Source: DATDRM01 sp035291705
GTDB taxonomy: Bacteria > Chloroflexota > Anaerolineae > Anaerolineales > UBA4823
Reading direction: 5' to 3'
Length of the DNA stretch: 27,344 bases
NCBI GenBank assembly: GCA_035291705.1
Contig: DATDRM010000027.1
Location: 1-27,344, forward strand
Part shown: positions 15,929-24,046 of the stretch, piece after piece
Layout: every line of letters starts with the position of its first letter
How positions within the stretch are numbered: the stretch's first letter is position 1
Notes under the pieces: generated by a model
What the model was told of the DNA's origin: nothing
Seen by the model: only the letters and a program-made list of their open reading frames with translations
Databases searched by the model: none
Made by a program: the position numbers and the translations under genes

Positions 15929-17578
15929 TTAAATATCTGTTTGAGGAATGGTCTGCATGTTCGTAATCACACTTTGATTCTCCAATACCCAGATATCCGT
16001 CGCAAAGCGTTGAATGAAGTATCGGTCGTGGACGACTGCCAGAACAGTACCATCGAATTGAGCCAGCGCTTGTTCGAAGCGTGAGCGAGAGGGGATATCC
16101 AGGTGATTAATCGGTTCATCCAAGAGCAGGAAATTGCTTCCCTGGACAATTAAGGTTGCCAGGCTGAGACGAGCCCGTTCCCCATAACTCAGGTCTTGCA
16201 CCGGGCGAAGCGGGTCATCGCTTGTGAAAAGAAAGAAATGGAGAAAGGATCGCGCCTCAGTCTCGGTGAGAGGCGCGTGGCGTTGAATTGTATCCAGCGC
16301 GGTGAATTGAGGATTGAGCAACTCTTGTTCTTGGGACATATAGCCTAGTTGAACATTTGGGCCAAGTCGGAGAGTCCCGGCGATGGGCGGCAGGAGTCCG
16401 GTGATGGTGCGTAATAGGGAAGTTTTTCCACCGCCGTTTGGGCCAGTAAGGGCGATTCGGACGCCAGCCTGTACTGTAGTTGTCAATCCGCTAACGAGTG
16501 GCTTTCCTCCTGGATAGCCTATCGCCAGGTTTTCGAGAATCAAAACGTCCTGGCTCTGGTGGGATGGCCGGGAGAAGTCGAGCCTCATCTGCCAGGTTTG
16601 GTGAGGTTTCTCGACGCGCTCATCTGATTCTAGAAAGCGGTCGAGTTTCTTCTCTCGGGCTTTGGCTTTGCGAGCAACCTTTCGGGCATATCGGCGGGGA
16701 CCTGGTTGGCGAGAAGTGGTGGTTAATTCAACACGCAGGGCTTGCTGTTTAGTGCGGGCGATATCCTGACGCAAGCGTCGAATCTCATAGACCTGATCGC
16801 GATAGGCGGAAAGTTGCTTTTGGTGTTGATCTAGGTATTGATCGAGATAGTCTGAGTAACTGCCGGAATAATGTTGGAGAGTGTGATTCTCATGATTCAG
16901 GTCTAAGATACGGGTAACCGTGTTATCTAGAAATGTACGGTCATGGGAGACGATCAAGTAACCTCCAGGGAACCTTGAAAACCATTTCTCCAGCCATTCG
17001 AGCATGCGTATATCTAAGTGGTTAGTGGGTTCATCGAGCAGTAGCAGTTGTGGATCACTTAGCAAGAGGATCGCCAGAGCCAGGCGCGTTTTTTGCCCCC
17101 CGCTCAATGTATCGAGAGGCATTTTTGAGGAGAGTGAGCCTAATCCAAGCGAGTCAAGGATCGCAGCAGGATTGAGATGGTCATCCAGCAACCGGTTCAG
17201 GTATTGGAGGGCGGCATCGTATGCTTGTTGTAGGTCGAGGCGTTCAGGGTGGATTGACAGCTCCCCGGCAAGGCGACTCACCTCAGCTTCTGCCTGGAGG
17301 CGATCGCCAGTCGCTTGGCGGATAAGGTCTGCGAGGGTCAGTTTTTTTTCAGGTTTGAAACCCTGAGCCAGGTAACCGATCCGCAGATCGGGGGGAGTGC
17401 GGGTTACAATACCTGTATCCGGTTCCTCTAAGCCAGCCAAAATCCTGAGCAGTGTGGTTTTCCCGCTTCCATTCGTCCCAATCAACCCGATCCGTTCTCC
17501 ATGGTTGATGGTGAAGGAAACATCATTTAGGATGGGTTGAATACCATAAGATTTCGATACGTGATGCACAGTTAACAA
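15929..17578 (-). CDS. ABC-F family ATPase
   Basis: A soluble protein of 549 residues with two ABC domains and no membrane segments, the hallmark of ABC-F translation factors and ribosome-protection proteins. Domain 1 has Walker A GTNGSGKT (34-41), signature LSGGQ (158-162) and Walker B LLLLDEPTNH (178-187). Domain 2 has Walker A GPNGGGKT (379-386), a variant signature LSYGE and LLLDEPINH. Between them, about 230-330, is a long basic coiled-coil linker ending in a Lys/Arg-rich stretch; this is the part that reaches into the ribosome in the family. It uses a TTG start with a GAGG Shine-Dalgarno six bases before it. Whether it is a housekeeping factor or an antibiotic-resistance type cannot be decided from sequence alone. 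Confidence 0.9.
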   Translation of the reverse strand: MLTVHHVSKSYGIQPILNDVSFTINHGERIGLIGTNGSGKTTLLRILAGLEEPDTGIVTRTPPDLRIGYLAQGFKPEKKLTLADLIRQATGDRLQAEAEVSRLAGELSIHPERLDLQQAYDAALQYLNRLLDDHLNPAAILDSLGLGSLSSKMPLDTLSGGQKTRLALAILLLSDPQLLLLDEPTNHLDIRMLEWLEKWFSRFPGGYLIVSHDRTFLDNTVTRILDLNHENHTLQHYSGSYSDYLDQYLDQHQKQLSAYRDQVYEIRRLRQDIARTKQQALRVELTTTSRQPGPRRYARKVARKAKAREKKLDRFLESDERVEKPHQTWQMRLDFSRPSHQSQDVLILENLAIGYPGGKPLVSGLTTTVQAGVRIALTGPNGGGKTSLLRTITGLLPPIAGTLRLGPNVQLGYMSQEQELLNPQFTALDTIQRHAPLTETEARSFLHFFLFTSDDPLRPVQDLSYGERARLSLATLIVQGSNFLLLDEPINHLDIPSRSRFEQALAQFDGTVLAVVHDRYFIQRFATDIWVLENQSVITNMQTIPQTDI

Positions 17579-17602
17579 GATTTACCTCGTGGATTGTACC
17601 AG

Positions 17603-17631
17603 TTGCATTAATCCTAGAGTCATTGTAAGAT
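17603..17631 (+). promoter_or_regulatory. Candidate promoter of the Thr/Pro-rich protein gene
   Basis: TTGCAT at 17603-17608, a 17-base spacer and TAAGAT at 17626-17631 give a moderate sigma-70-type promoter with a predicted leader of about 56 bases. The -35 matches in only three positions. Confidence 0.35.
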
Positions 17632-17659
17632 CGACTAGGAGAGATTGCGGTTTCTAAGA

Positions 17660-17689
17660 ATTCTAGCCAATTAGTCCCTAAATTGTCAA
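17660..17689 (-). promoter_or_regulatory. Strong promoter of the ABC-F gene
   Basis: The minus strand has a perfect TTGACA at 17684-17689, an 18-base spacer and TAGAAT at 17660-17665. The predicted start near 17653 leaves a leader of about 75 bases before the TTG codon, long enough to hold a regulatory leader, although I see no obvious attenuator. The -35 lies only a few bases from the start codon of the divergent gene at 17694. Confidence 0.65.
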
Positions 17690-17693
17690 CTGC

Positions 17694-18290
17694 ATGCTTC
17701 GGTTAATAACCCTCACCCTGGTAACGGTTTCGTTGATCCTCCAAATGCTGATTAGTCGATTGGGTGAGCATTCATTAACGAATCTTCAAACCGACGAATT
17801 GGTGTTTATACCGCTTATTATGAATCAATTCATACCACCTGCAACCAGCACGCCAAGCCCTTCTCCGACAAATACAGTTACCCCAACATCTACAGGGCCG
17901 ACACCCACTAAAACGACAACACGCCCCATAACCTGGACTCCATCGAAGACTTATACACCCTTCCGATCTTCTACCCCAATCCCTTCAGCAACGATCACCC
18001 CAACGCCGACGGATACACCAACCGACACGCCTACCCCTACCAACACGCTAACCCCAACATTTATCCCTCTGCCATCCATAACTATATTATTCCTAACTCG
18101 CACGCCATCCATCACCCCTTCACAGACAATTATACCGACAAAGACAGCCAGTCCTACGCTGACTCCTGCTATCCCAATCCGCAGCAACCTGTCTAGATTA
18201 AGCGTTTTGGCATTGATTGGTGTACTCTGGCTGCTGCTCGGTGTATTTCTGTTTGTGCTTCTCCACCGCAGCCGGGGTTCTCAAGAATGA
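17694..18290 (+). CDS. Thr/Pro-rich membrane-anchored protein
   Basis: A 198-residue protein with an N-terminal hydrophobic segment (1-20), the short motif VFIPLIMNQ at about 37-45, a stalk of over 100 residues made mostly of Thr, Pro and Ser (50-165), and a C-terminal transmembrane helix (about 168-190) followed by a basic tail RSRG. The predicted topology puts the stalk outside the cell. No globular domain is present. Such stalks are often glycosylated or serve as spacers; here that is speculation. The gene converges on zwf with only five bases between the stop codons, and no terminator separates them. Confidence 0.7.
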   Translation: MLRLITLTLVTVSLILQMLISRLGEHSLTNLQTDELVFIPLIMNQFIPPATSTPSPSPTNTVTPTSTGPTPTKTTTRPITWTPSKTYTPFRSSTPIPSATITPTPTDTPTDTPTPTNTLTPTFIPLPSITILFLTRTPSITPSQTIIPTKTASPTLTPAIPIRSNLSRLSVLALIGVLWLLLGVFLFVLLHRSRGSQE

Positions 18291-18295
18291 GTTGA

Positions 18296-19786
18296 TCAAC
18301 AGCCGTGGATCCATTGATGGCCGTGGCGGGCGATAAATTTGTCCGCTTCTTTTGGCCCCCAACTTCCCGGTAGATAAATTGCAAGCGGGGATTGGCGTGA
18401 AGTCTCCCAACCCTGGATAATTGGATCGATGAACCCCCAGGCGAGTTCGATTGCATCTCTGCGGGTGAAGAGAGAGGCGTCGCCTTGAAGGATGTCCAAA
18501 AGCAATCGTTCATAAGCATCTGGGATATTGCTCGCACCAAAAGATTTCGCATAGTCAAATATCATATCTACACTGTGCATTTCGGCGATCGTGTCGGGTC
18601 GCTTGGCTTCAAAACGCAGCTGAATGCCTTCGTCAGGTTGGATACAGAGGATCAGGCGATTAGGATTGATAATCCGTCCTGGGGGCAAGGGAAACATCAC
18701 ATGTGGAGGGCGGTTGAATTGGATAATGATTTCGGTGCATTTCTCCGCCAGTGCTTTGCCGGATCGCAAGTAAAAGGGAACTCCCTGCCAGCGCCAATTG
18801 TCAATGAAAAGCCGGACTGCGGCGAAGGTTGCGGTTTGTGAGTCTCGCATCACACCTTTTTCCTCGAGGTAACCGGTGTATTGGGCGCGCACGGTATGTT
18901 TGGCAACCTCCCGGGGGCGGATAGGCCGGATGGCGGAGAGCACTTTAACAGTCTCGTTACGAAGAGCATCGGCATTGAATGAGGCAGGGGGCTCCATTGT
19001 CATCAGAGCGAGCAGCTGCAATAAATGGTTTTGAAACATGTCTCTCAGCACCCCGGCTCGATCGTAATAACCGCCTCGATGACCGACTTTTAATCTCTCA
19101 GCCACTGTGATCTGGACGTGATCGACGTAATTCCGGTTCCACACCGGTTCAAAAATCGTGTTGGCAAAGCGCAAAAAAAGGATGTTCTGGGCAGTTTCTT
19201 TTCCTAAGTAATGGTCAATGCGATAAATCTGTCCCTCTAAAAAGACATCAAGCAGTTCACGGTTGAGTTGCCTGGCTGAGATCAAGTCAGAACCGAATGG
19301 TTTTTCTATAACGATTCGCCGCCAACCGCTATCTTGCTTGGCCATGGCGAGGTCGCCGAGCCTGGCGACGATCTGGTGATAAAACTGGGGCGCCACTGCC
19401 AGGTAATAGATGCGGTTTCCATTGCCCTGCCTCTCTTGATCGAGTTGGGATAAGAATTTATCCAGTTCTTCAAAATCCGACGATTGGCTGATATCACCAG
19501 GGAAATAATAGAGGTGTCGAGAGAATTGTTCCCATTCAGCTGAAGATACATCCAGATCGCAGAATTTTTTGGTTGAGGCGCGCATTTCTTCCCGGAACTG
19601 GTCGTTGCTGAAGTTGGTGCGGGAAAACCCGACGACACTAAACCCATCCGGCAGACGCCCCTTAATTTTCAAGGAGTATAGGGCTGGAATCAGCTTCCGG
19701 TGAGTCAGATCGCCCGAAGCGCCAAAAATGACCATCGTAGATGGTTCTGAGTTACGGTTTGGATAAAAAGAATTAGCTTCTGCCAT
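18296..19786 (-). CDS. zwf: Glucose-6-phosphate dehydrogenase
   Basis: The enzyme oxidises glucose 6-phosphate to 6-phosphogluconolactone with NADP+ or NAD+, the first step of the oxidative pentose phosphate pathway. From ATG 19786 it has 496 residues, the usual bacterial length. Visible marks are the nucleotide-binding GASGDLTHRKL at 22-32, EKPFG at 161-165 and the active-site RIDHYLGKE at 189-197, including the catalytic-region His. The frame is open to 19855, but the added residues match nothing in the family. There is no Shine-Dalgarno before ATG 19786; the codon lies inside the last 14 bases of an upstream 48-codon SDR remnant ORF, so translation may depend on coupling to it. No gnd or pgl gene is adjacent. 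Confidence 0.95.
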   Translation of the reverse strand: MAEANSFYPNRNSEPSTMVIFGASGDLTHRKLIPALYSLKIKGRLPDGFSVVGFSRTNFSNDQFREEMRASTKKFCDLDVSSAEWEQFSRHLYYFPGDISQSSDFEELDKFLSQLDQERQGNGNRIYYLAVAPQFYHQIVARLGDLAMAKQDSGWRRIVIEKPFGSDLISARQLNRELLDVFLEGQIYRIDHYLGKETAQNILFLRFANTIFEPVWNRNYVDHVQITVAERLKVGHRGGYYDRAGVLRDMFQNHLLQLLALMTMEPPASFNADALRNETVKVLSAIRPIRPREVAKHTVRAQYTGYLEEKGVMRDSQTATFAAVRLFIDNWRWQGVPFYLRSGKALAEKCTEIIIQFNRPPHVMFPLPPGRIINPNRLILCIQPDEGIQLRFEAKRPDTIAEMHSVDMIFDYAKSFGASNIPDAYERLLLDILQGDASLFTRRDAIELAWGFIDPIIQGWETSRQSPLAIYLPGSWGPKEADKFIARHGHQWIHGC

Positions 19787-19919
19787 AAACAGGAATGCTG
19801 GCTTCTCTAATAGCCCTGGAGGCATCTGATGCGAGGAAATGAAAATTATTCGCAACTGCTACACCCAGATTTCCGCTTGCGCCGGTCACGATCACAGTTT
19901 GGTCTGAGAAGTTACACAT
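19773..19919 (-). pseudogene. Truncated N-terminus of a short-chain dehydrogenase (SDR)
   Basis: A 48-codon ORF starting at ATG 19919 with a GGAAG Shine-Dalgarno encodes MCNFSDQTVIVTGASGNLGV and then AVANNFHF before similarity ends. The first 28 residues are the beta1-alphaA unit of an NAD(P)-binding Rossmann fold with the SDR motif TGxxGxxG. The remaining 20 residues do not continue an SDR, and the catalytic YxxxK and the rest of the roughly 250-residue protein are missing. The ORF stops inside the start of zwf. It lies 17 bases after the lysE-family stop. I read it as the stump of an SDR gene deleted between the exporter and zwf, now acting at most as a leader ORF for zwf. Confidence 0.7.
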
Positions 19920-19936
19920 AATTCTTCCGCCTGTTA

Positions 19937-20566
19937 CTATACTAGGCTTACCAAGGCGATCAATCCAAATCCGAAGATGATCATGGCAGAAACGCGGTTT
20001 ACCCAGACAAGTGTCCTGCGGTGGACCTTGCCTCTTATTAGTCCTGTGAAAGAGCTTAGAAAGAACCACCACGTGGCAGAACCACTAAAAACGCCAACTA
20101 CCAGGACTGTTGCCGAAAGAAAATCAGCAGAAGTGTTTGTTCCTAGCCCAAGTCCAGCGAAGATAGCGATAAAGGAGAGAATGGTTACAGGATTGGTCAG
20201 GGTTAAGAAAAAAGTCGAAGCATAATTCCCAATAATTCCGCGACCTTTTTCCAATGGAGATCCGGTTTCAATTTTCTCTTTGGGCTTCGCCAGGAAGGTC
20301 TTTATCCCGAGATAAAGTAAAAAAATTCCACCTGACAGCTGTAACCAATGACCCTGGCTGATCAAGAAACTCGAAACGATAGTTAAGCCAAAACCAGCGA
20401 CACTGCCATAGAGCGCGTCCGCGGTAGCCGCGCCGAGGCCAGAAATGAAGCCGGCCGTGCGCCCTTCTGCTAAAGTACGCCGGATGCATAACACCCCAAT
20501 GGGTCCAACTGGGGCAGCGATGGAGAAGCCTATCAGTAATCCCCGGAGGAAGAGGATGGGATTCAT
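19937..20566 (-). CDS. LysE/RhtB-family exporter
   Basis: From ATG 20566 the protein has 209 residues and six hydrophobic helices. The N-terminal signature GFSIAAPVGPIGVLCIRRTL at residues 13-32 is typical of the LysE superfamily of amino-acid and small-molecule exporters; the substrate cannot be inferred. The reading frame is open to a GTG at 20683, which would add a 39-residue hydrophobic extension overlapping the neighbouring gene. Family members start at the position of this ATG, so I prefer it, although no clear Shine-Dalgarno precedes it. The gene follows the YghO-like gene by 70 bases in the same orientation. Confidence 0.87.
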   Translation of the reverse strand: MNPILFLRGLLIGFSIAAPVGPIGVLCIRRTLAEGRTAGFISGLGAATADALYGSVAGFGLTIVSSFLISQGHWLQLSGGIFLLYLGIKTFLAKPKEKIETGSPLEKGRGIIGNYASTFFLTLTNPVTILSFIAIFAGLGLGTNTSADFLSATVLVVGVFSGSATWWFFLSSFTGLIRGKVHRRTLVWVNRVSAMIIFGFGLIALVSLV

Positions 20567-20636
20567 AGGTGTTGAACGATGGACTGAGAAAGTCAGAAGA
20601 ATAGGACGACCGAAAAGGATCAATCTGAGAGTAAGA

Positions 20637-21764
20637 TTAAATATTCCGATAAAACACGCGGTGGTTTTTGTAAGGTTTTCCACCCACGTTTTCCAGGTCT
20701 TTACGCATTTGCACGGCAGTTTCAGCGACCTGGGTCAGATCAGCATGGGAAAATCTATCGTTACGGATTGTTTTCTCCATCTCTGAATAAAGCAGGGCGT
20801 TGCCGCCCCGTCCCTGAAACTCTTCGAGGATACCCATGCCGTTCAGGGCGACCCATTTTGTCCGTCTCAACTCAAATAGAAGATCAATAATCCCGAAAGG
20901 GAGTAAACGGCCACGCGCTCGCTGGAGCGCTGCAGAAACGTCTGGGAAGGCAAATAAGAATCCAACCACATCATGACTGTGGGTAATAATTTTGATCAAT
21001 CGGGGATCTGCGATAATCATGATGTTGTCTACAACGAATTTTATCTCACGGTCGGAGAGAGGATAGTATTCCCAGTTATTTATAAATGCTTTGTTATAAG
21101 CCTGACCGATACGTGAACTCCAGGCTTTTAATTCTCGCTTGGTTTCAAAGCGGTGAACGTTCAGTTGGCCGCGCTGTTGCACCCGTTCAGCGATACTATG
21201 AATACGTTCAGGCAGGTGGAAAGCCTCCGCGCTGAGATAGCAAGAGACAAAGTCCACTTCTTTCTCGAAGCCAAGATTGTTAAGTAAGTGGGGATAGTAG
21301 GGATAGTTATAATTCATCATCGTCATCATCTGCCGATACTCGAAGCCCTCGACCAGCAGACCGTATCCATCTAAAGGACCGAATCCCTTCGGTCCAACAA
21401 CACGTTCTAATCCTCGCTCATTAGCCCATGAAAAGACCCTTTCAAAGAGGGCATTCGTAGCTTCTTGATCTTCTTCGCAATCAAAGAAGTAAAACTGGGC
21501 CTGGCGAGTTCCGTGATAGGAATTGAAGGGCTTATTCTCCAAGATAGCCACTCTACCTACGTCATTTCCGTCTCGGGTAGCGATAAAAAAATCAGCGTCA
21601 GAGTGCTCAAAGAATGGATGTTTGGTCCGGTTCAGATACATCTCTGCATCAATGAACAAGGGAGGCACCCAATAAGAATGGTTTCGATAGAGGTGGTAGG
21701 GAAAGCGGACGAAGCGCTGCACATTGTTTTTAGAGAAGGTATCAACTTTTTCGATGTTTATCAT
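20637..21764 (-). CDS. YghO-like acyltransferase-fold (GNAT) protein
   Basis: A 375-residue protein resembling the E. coli YghO family. It opens with RFVRFPYHLYRNHSYWVPPL at residues 17-36, characteristic of that family, has GPKGFGPLDGYGLLVEGF at 124-141, and ends with a GNAT-like unit whose QGRGGNALL at 317-325 resembles the acetyl-CoA pyrophosphate loop. No function has been established for the family to my knowledge. The ATG at 21764 has a GGGAG Shine-Dalgarno. It is divergently transcribed from the HEAT-repeat gene across a gap of 153 bases. Confidence 0.8.
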   Translation of the reverse strand: MINIEKVDTFSKNNVQRFVRFPYHLYRNHSYWVPPLFIDAEMYLNRTKHPFFEHSDADFFIATRDGNDVGRVAILENKPFNSYHGTRQAQFYFFDCEEDQEATNALFERVFSWANERGLERVVGPKGFGPLDGYGLLVEGFEYRQMMTMMNYNYPYYPHLLNNLGFEKEVDFVSCYLSAEAFHLPERIHSIAERVQQRGQLNVHRFETKRELKAWSSRIGQAYNKAFINNWEYYPLSDREIKFVVDNIMIIADPRLIKIITHSHDVVGFLFAFPDVSAALQRARGRLLPFGIIDLLFELRRTKWVALNGMGILEEFQGRGGNALLYSEMEKTIRNDRFSHADLTQVAETAVQMRKDLENVGGKPYKNHRVFYRNI

Positions 21765-21904
21765 TTGGGTCTCCCAGGGGGTAGATCGATATAATCTGTA
21801 GGCGATCTTATCATCTTTTGCGAAGCTGGTTTGAACCCAGCATAGGCGTACCTCTTCCTATCTTCGTTAGGTTAATAAAACGGCTATTATTTTGAATATT
21901 GCGG

Positions 21905-21910
21905 TATACT
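21905..21910 (+). promoter_or_regulatory. -10-like element directly before the HEAT gene
   Basis: TATACT ends seven bases before the ATG at 21918, which would put the transcription start at or one base before the start codon and give a leaderless message. No convincing -35 lies upstream, and no Shine-Dalgarno is present, which is consistent with leaderless initiation. Confidence 0.35.
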
Positions 21911-21917
21911 GAAAGAT

Positions 21918-22607
21918 ATGTATCAAGAGACGCCCTCGCCTAGACTGCCTCAGCCTTCGCTTTTCGTATTGGAAGACAGTACCGGCCACTTCGAACTTTT
22001 CCCGGCGGTGTGGGTTGCGGTTGAGAATCTAACTTTGCCAGATGCCGATATACGGCATAAGGCATTAGACTGTCTATTGGAACTAAATGCGCCGCGTTTT
22101 TCCCCGGTGGTTGCATATTTGCTAGCCACACGGCTTACCGATCCTGACCTCAAGTTGCGCGCCCGGATCGTTAAGACCTTAGGTGAAATCCTCGCACTGG
22201 ATAATGAAGGTCGTCCTGCTCCGGATGATGTTCGCAATAGCTTAATCTTAAACCTTTCCCAAGTGCGAACCCGACAGGTATTTGCTCTGCTGCAGGTTTT
22301 AGCGGACGATATATCTCTGGAGAGCTATGTAGCTCATCTTATTGACGCTTGCCCTTATGCCGGCAATCATCTGGTGGATATTCTAAATGATCATAAAGCA
22401 CCCCTGGAAGTCCGTAAGCAAGCAGCGGTGATGATTGGACGGGTAGGTTTTCTGGATGCAATGGCTTCTCTCGAGAGACTGGAAAGCAAGTTAGAAACCC
22501 GGTTGAATGGCCAGAAGACAATGCCTTTCGCACCGCCTCCAAGTTTGGACGAGGCCGATTTATTGCCTACAGTCCGGACGGCATTGAATAGCCTTCGAAC
22601 TCCTTAA
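21918..22607 (+). CDS. HEAT-repeat protein
   Basis: A 229-residue soluble protein built of helical pairs. HEAT-like units are seen at about residues 35-60 (DADIRHKALDCLLEL), 70-95 (DPDLKLRARIVKTLGEIL) and 163-190 (APLEVRKQAAVMIGRVG), each with the Asp/Pro-x-x-R/K-x-x-A pattern of these scaffolds. HEAT arrays bind proteins or other macromolecules and have no catalysis of their own. The partner is unknown. It converges on the zinc-ribbon gene, with a 48-base gap that shows no good terminator. Confidence 0.75.
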   Translation: MYQETPSPRLPQPSLFVLEDSTGHFELFPAVWVAVENLTLPDADIRHKALDCLLELNAPRFSPVVAYLLATRLTDPDLKLRARIVKTLGEILALDNEGRPAPDDVRNSLILNLSQVRTRQVFALLQVLADDISLESYVAHLIDACPYAGNHLVDILNDHKAPLEVRKQAAVMIGRVGFLDAMASLERLESKLETRLNGQKTMPFAPPPSLDEADLLPTVRTALNSLRTP

Positions 22608-22655
22608 TATCACCAAACCGCCAGCAAGAAAGCTAATTTATCTTTCCCCCATTAA

Positions 22656-23240
22656 TCAAAGCGCCTGGCCACAATTTGGGCAGACACTTTCGTTGGATTT
22701 AACCACAAATCCGCAATTTCGGCACGTCTTTGGCTGGGCTGGTCCGAGAGGCGCGCCACAGGCGATACAACTGGGCTCCCCGACCGGGTTGGCGGTTAGA
22801 CAATATGCGCAGACTAAACGTCGCAGACGCTCCGAGAGCTCAAATGAAGCGCCTTTCATTCGGGCAACGTTTTCAACCACCCGCCAAACCTGGTCAGATA
22901 ACTGTAGATTCTCTATGTCCTGGGCGAGGTCATCCAACCGCCCCAGGATGTTAAACGGATTCCGCCAGGCTGAAAAAAAGGTAGTGCCAAGGCTGGCAGC
23001 TACTCCCAACCAGGACTGCTCGCCAACCTGCACAGCAAGTCCATCTTCTACTGGCTGAAGGGATACTGTTAAGGCTGTCTGGCCGCCGGAAGTCGACATC
23101 CGATGAGTCGCGACCTGAACGATCACCTTCTCCCCAGACCTGAAATTTTGAGCGATAAGGTTGCCGCGGGTGAAATGTGCGACCAAGGCTCGGCCAATCT
23201 CTTCAGCTGTCAGTTTGCCATGAAAAATCCTTTGATCCAT
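22656..23240 (-). CDS. Protein with two C-terminal zinc ribbons
   Basis: A 194-residue protein. The first 140 residues are a mixed alpha/beta region of no family I recognise. The C-terminus carries two CxxC...CxxC zinc ribbons: Cys144/147/158/161 and Cys173/176/187/190, the second of the CRNCGFVVKSNESVCPNCG type. Such ribbons are found in many small scaffold, nucleic-acid-binding and membrane-associated proteins, and they do not define a function. The ATG at 23240 has a GGAG site. It is divergent from the SH3 protein gene. Confidence 0.75.
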   Translation of the reverse strand: MDQRIFHGKLTAEEIGRALVAHFTRGNLIAQNFRSGEKVIVQVATHRMSTSGGQTALTVSLQPVEDGLAVQVGEQSWLGVAASLGTTFFSAWRNPFNILGRLDDLAQDIENLQLSDQVWRVVENVARMKGASFELSERLRRLVCAYCLTANPVGEPSCIACGAPLGPAQPKTCRNCGFVVKSNESVCPNCGQAL

Positions 23241-23285
23241 GGTTCTACTCCAGGGAGTGTAGAAATTGATTTTCTCGGAATGGAT

Positions 23286-23291
23286 TATAAT
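23286..23291 (+). promoter_or_regulatory. Consensus -10 element upstream of the SH3 protein gene
   Basis: A perfect TATAAT lies in the divergent gap; predicted start near 23298, leader about 53 bases. A TTGATT precedes it by only 14 bases, so the -35 is not well placed. The leader ends in a 6-bp hairpin (23325-23330 with 23336-23341) touching the GGAGG site at 23342-23346. Confidence 0.4.
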
Positions 23292-23350
23292 CTTTGTTCT
23301 GGAAAACAGGGACGGATTTTCTTTAGGAACCTGCCGTTCCTGGAGGTAAG

Positions 23351-23971
23351 ATGAAGCTCATTAAGCTCTTGATTCTTCTAATTGCTGGATTAGGAATTGC
23401 ATTCCAGGTATTTTTTTTAGCATCGGATGCCGACGCTGGTAAATTAGAACAGATTCCCACGGTTGCCATTCCGACAGTGACAGGTACGCCGCTTGGCCCG
23501 ATGGCTACGGTCAGGCGAGACACTGATCAGGAGCAGATCAATGTTCGCGCTGGACCTAGCGGGCGCTATGATATTATTGGGATATTGATCTCAGGACAAC
23601 AAGTCCCAGCACTGGGACGGACTCCGGGTGGTGACTGGGTTCAAATCTATTATCCGGGCGTTCCTGGAAGCATCGGTTGGGTATACTCGCCCCTGGTATC
23701 TGTGGATGGGAACATTCCGATCGTTGAGCCACCGCCTACGCCAACTCCGCGCACGACAGCCACAATCGACCCCACTCTAGCGGCACAGTTTATCGTAGAG
23801 GTACCTCCAACCCGGTTGCCCACATTCACGTCGCCTCCGCCTCTGGTGATTCCCACATTTGTTGCGGAAGCTCCTCCCCGCGGTGCAGGTAGTGTCCCAA
23901 TGGGATTCGTGATTATCGGTTTAGCGGTGATTGGATTTTTCGGAACCATCATTTCCTTACTTCGTCGGTGA
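23351..23971 (+). CDS. Membrane-anchored SH3-domain protein
   Basis: A 206-residue protein with an N-terminal membrane segment (about 5-25), a bacterial SH3 domain at about 53-115 (INVRAGPSGRYDIIGIL...GDWVQIYY...GWVYSPLV, the usual SH3_3 landmarks), a Pro/Thr-rich linker (120-175) and a C-terminal membrane helix (180-203) with a basic end. The SH3 domain would be outside the cell, where such domains often bind cell-wall peptides. GGAGG with a four-base spacer sets the start. A strong terminator follows 24 bases after the stop. The specific role is unknown. Confidence 0.8.
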   Translation: MKLIKLLILLIAGLGIAFQVFFLASDADAGKLEQIPTVAIPTVTGTPLGPMATVRRDTDQEQINVRAGPSGRYDIIGILISGQQVPALGRTPGGDWVQIYYPGVPGSIGWVYSPLVSVDGNIPIVEPPPTPTPRTTATIDPTLAAQFIVEVPPTRLPTFTSPPPLVIPTFVAEAPPRGAGSVPMGFVIIGLAVIGFFGTIISLLRR

Positions 23972-23995
23972 TAAGCAAAGCCGGATGGGTAAATT

Positions 23996-24026
23996 AAAAG
24001 GGATGCTATCGAAAGCATCCCTTTTT
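23996..24026. terminator. Bidirectional intrinsic terminator
   Basis: GGGATGCT at 24000-24007 pairs perfectly with AGCATCCC at 24014-24021 around a six-base loop, flanked by AAAA on the left and TTTTT on the right. It serves the plus-strand SH3 gene and, read on the other strand, the convergent Fe-S protein gene. Confidence 0.92.
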
Positions 24027-24046
24027 GAATCTCGTAAAATTTCTTT

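Noticed and set aside
15921..15944. Inverted repeat TCAAAC...GTTTGA at the 3' end of the ABC-F gene
   Set aside because: A six-base stem with a 12-base AT-rich loop is too weak for a terminator, and it overlaps coding sequence.
17951..18187. Minus-strand Val/Gly-rich open frame opposite the Thr/Pro-rich stalk
   Set aside because: It is simply the complement of repetitive Thr/Pro codons and has no start signal.
20567..20683. Hydrophobic 39-residue extension of the LysE-family exporter from a GTG
   Set aside because: The family begins at the internal ATG at 20566; the extension overlaps the 3' end of the neighbouring gene and has no Shine-Dalgarno of note.
21825..21841. tRNA T-arm-like hairpin GCTGG-TTTGAAC-CCAGC, possible tRNA 3' end or att site
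   Set aside because: The invariant C at loop position 3 is T, and no matching acceptor strand, anticodon arm or CCA end can be built around it.
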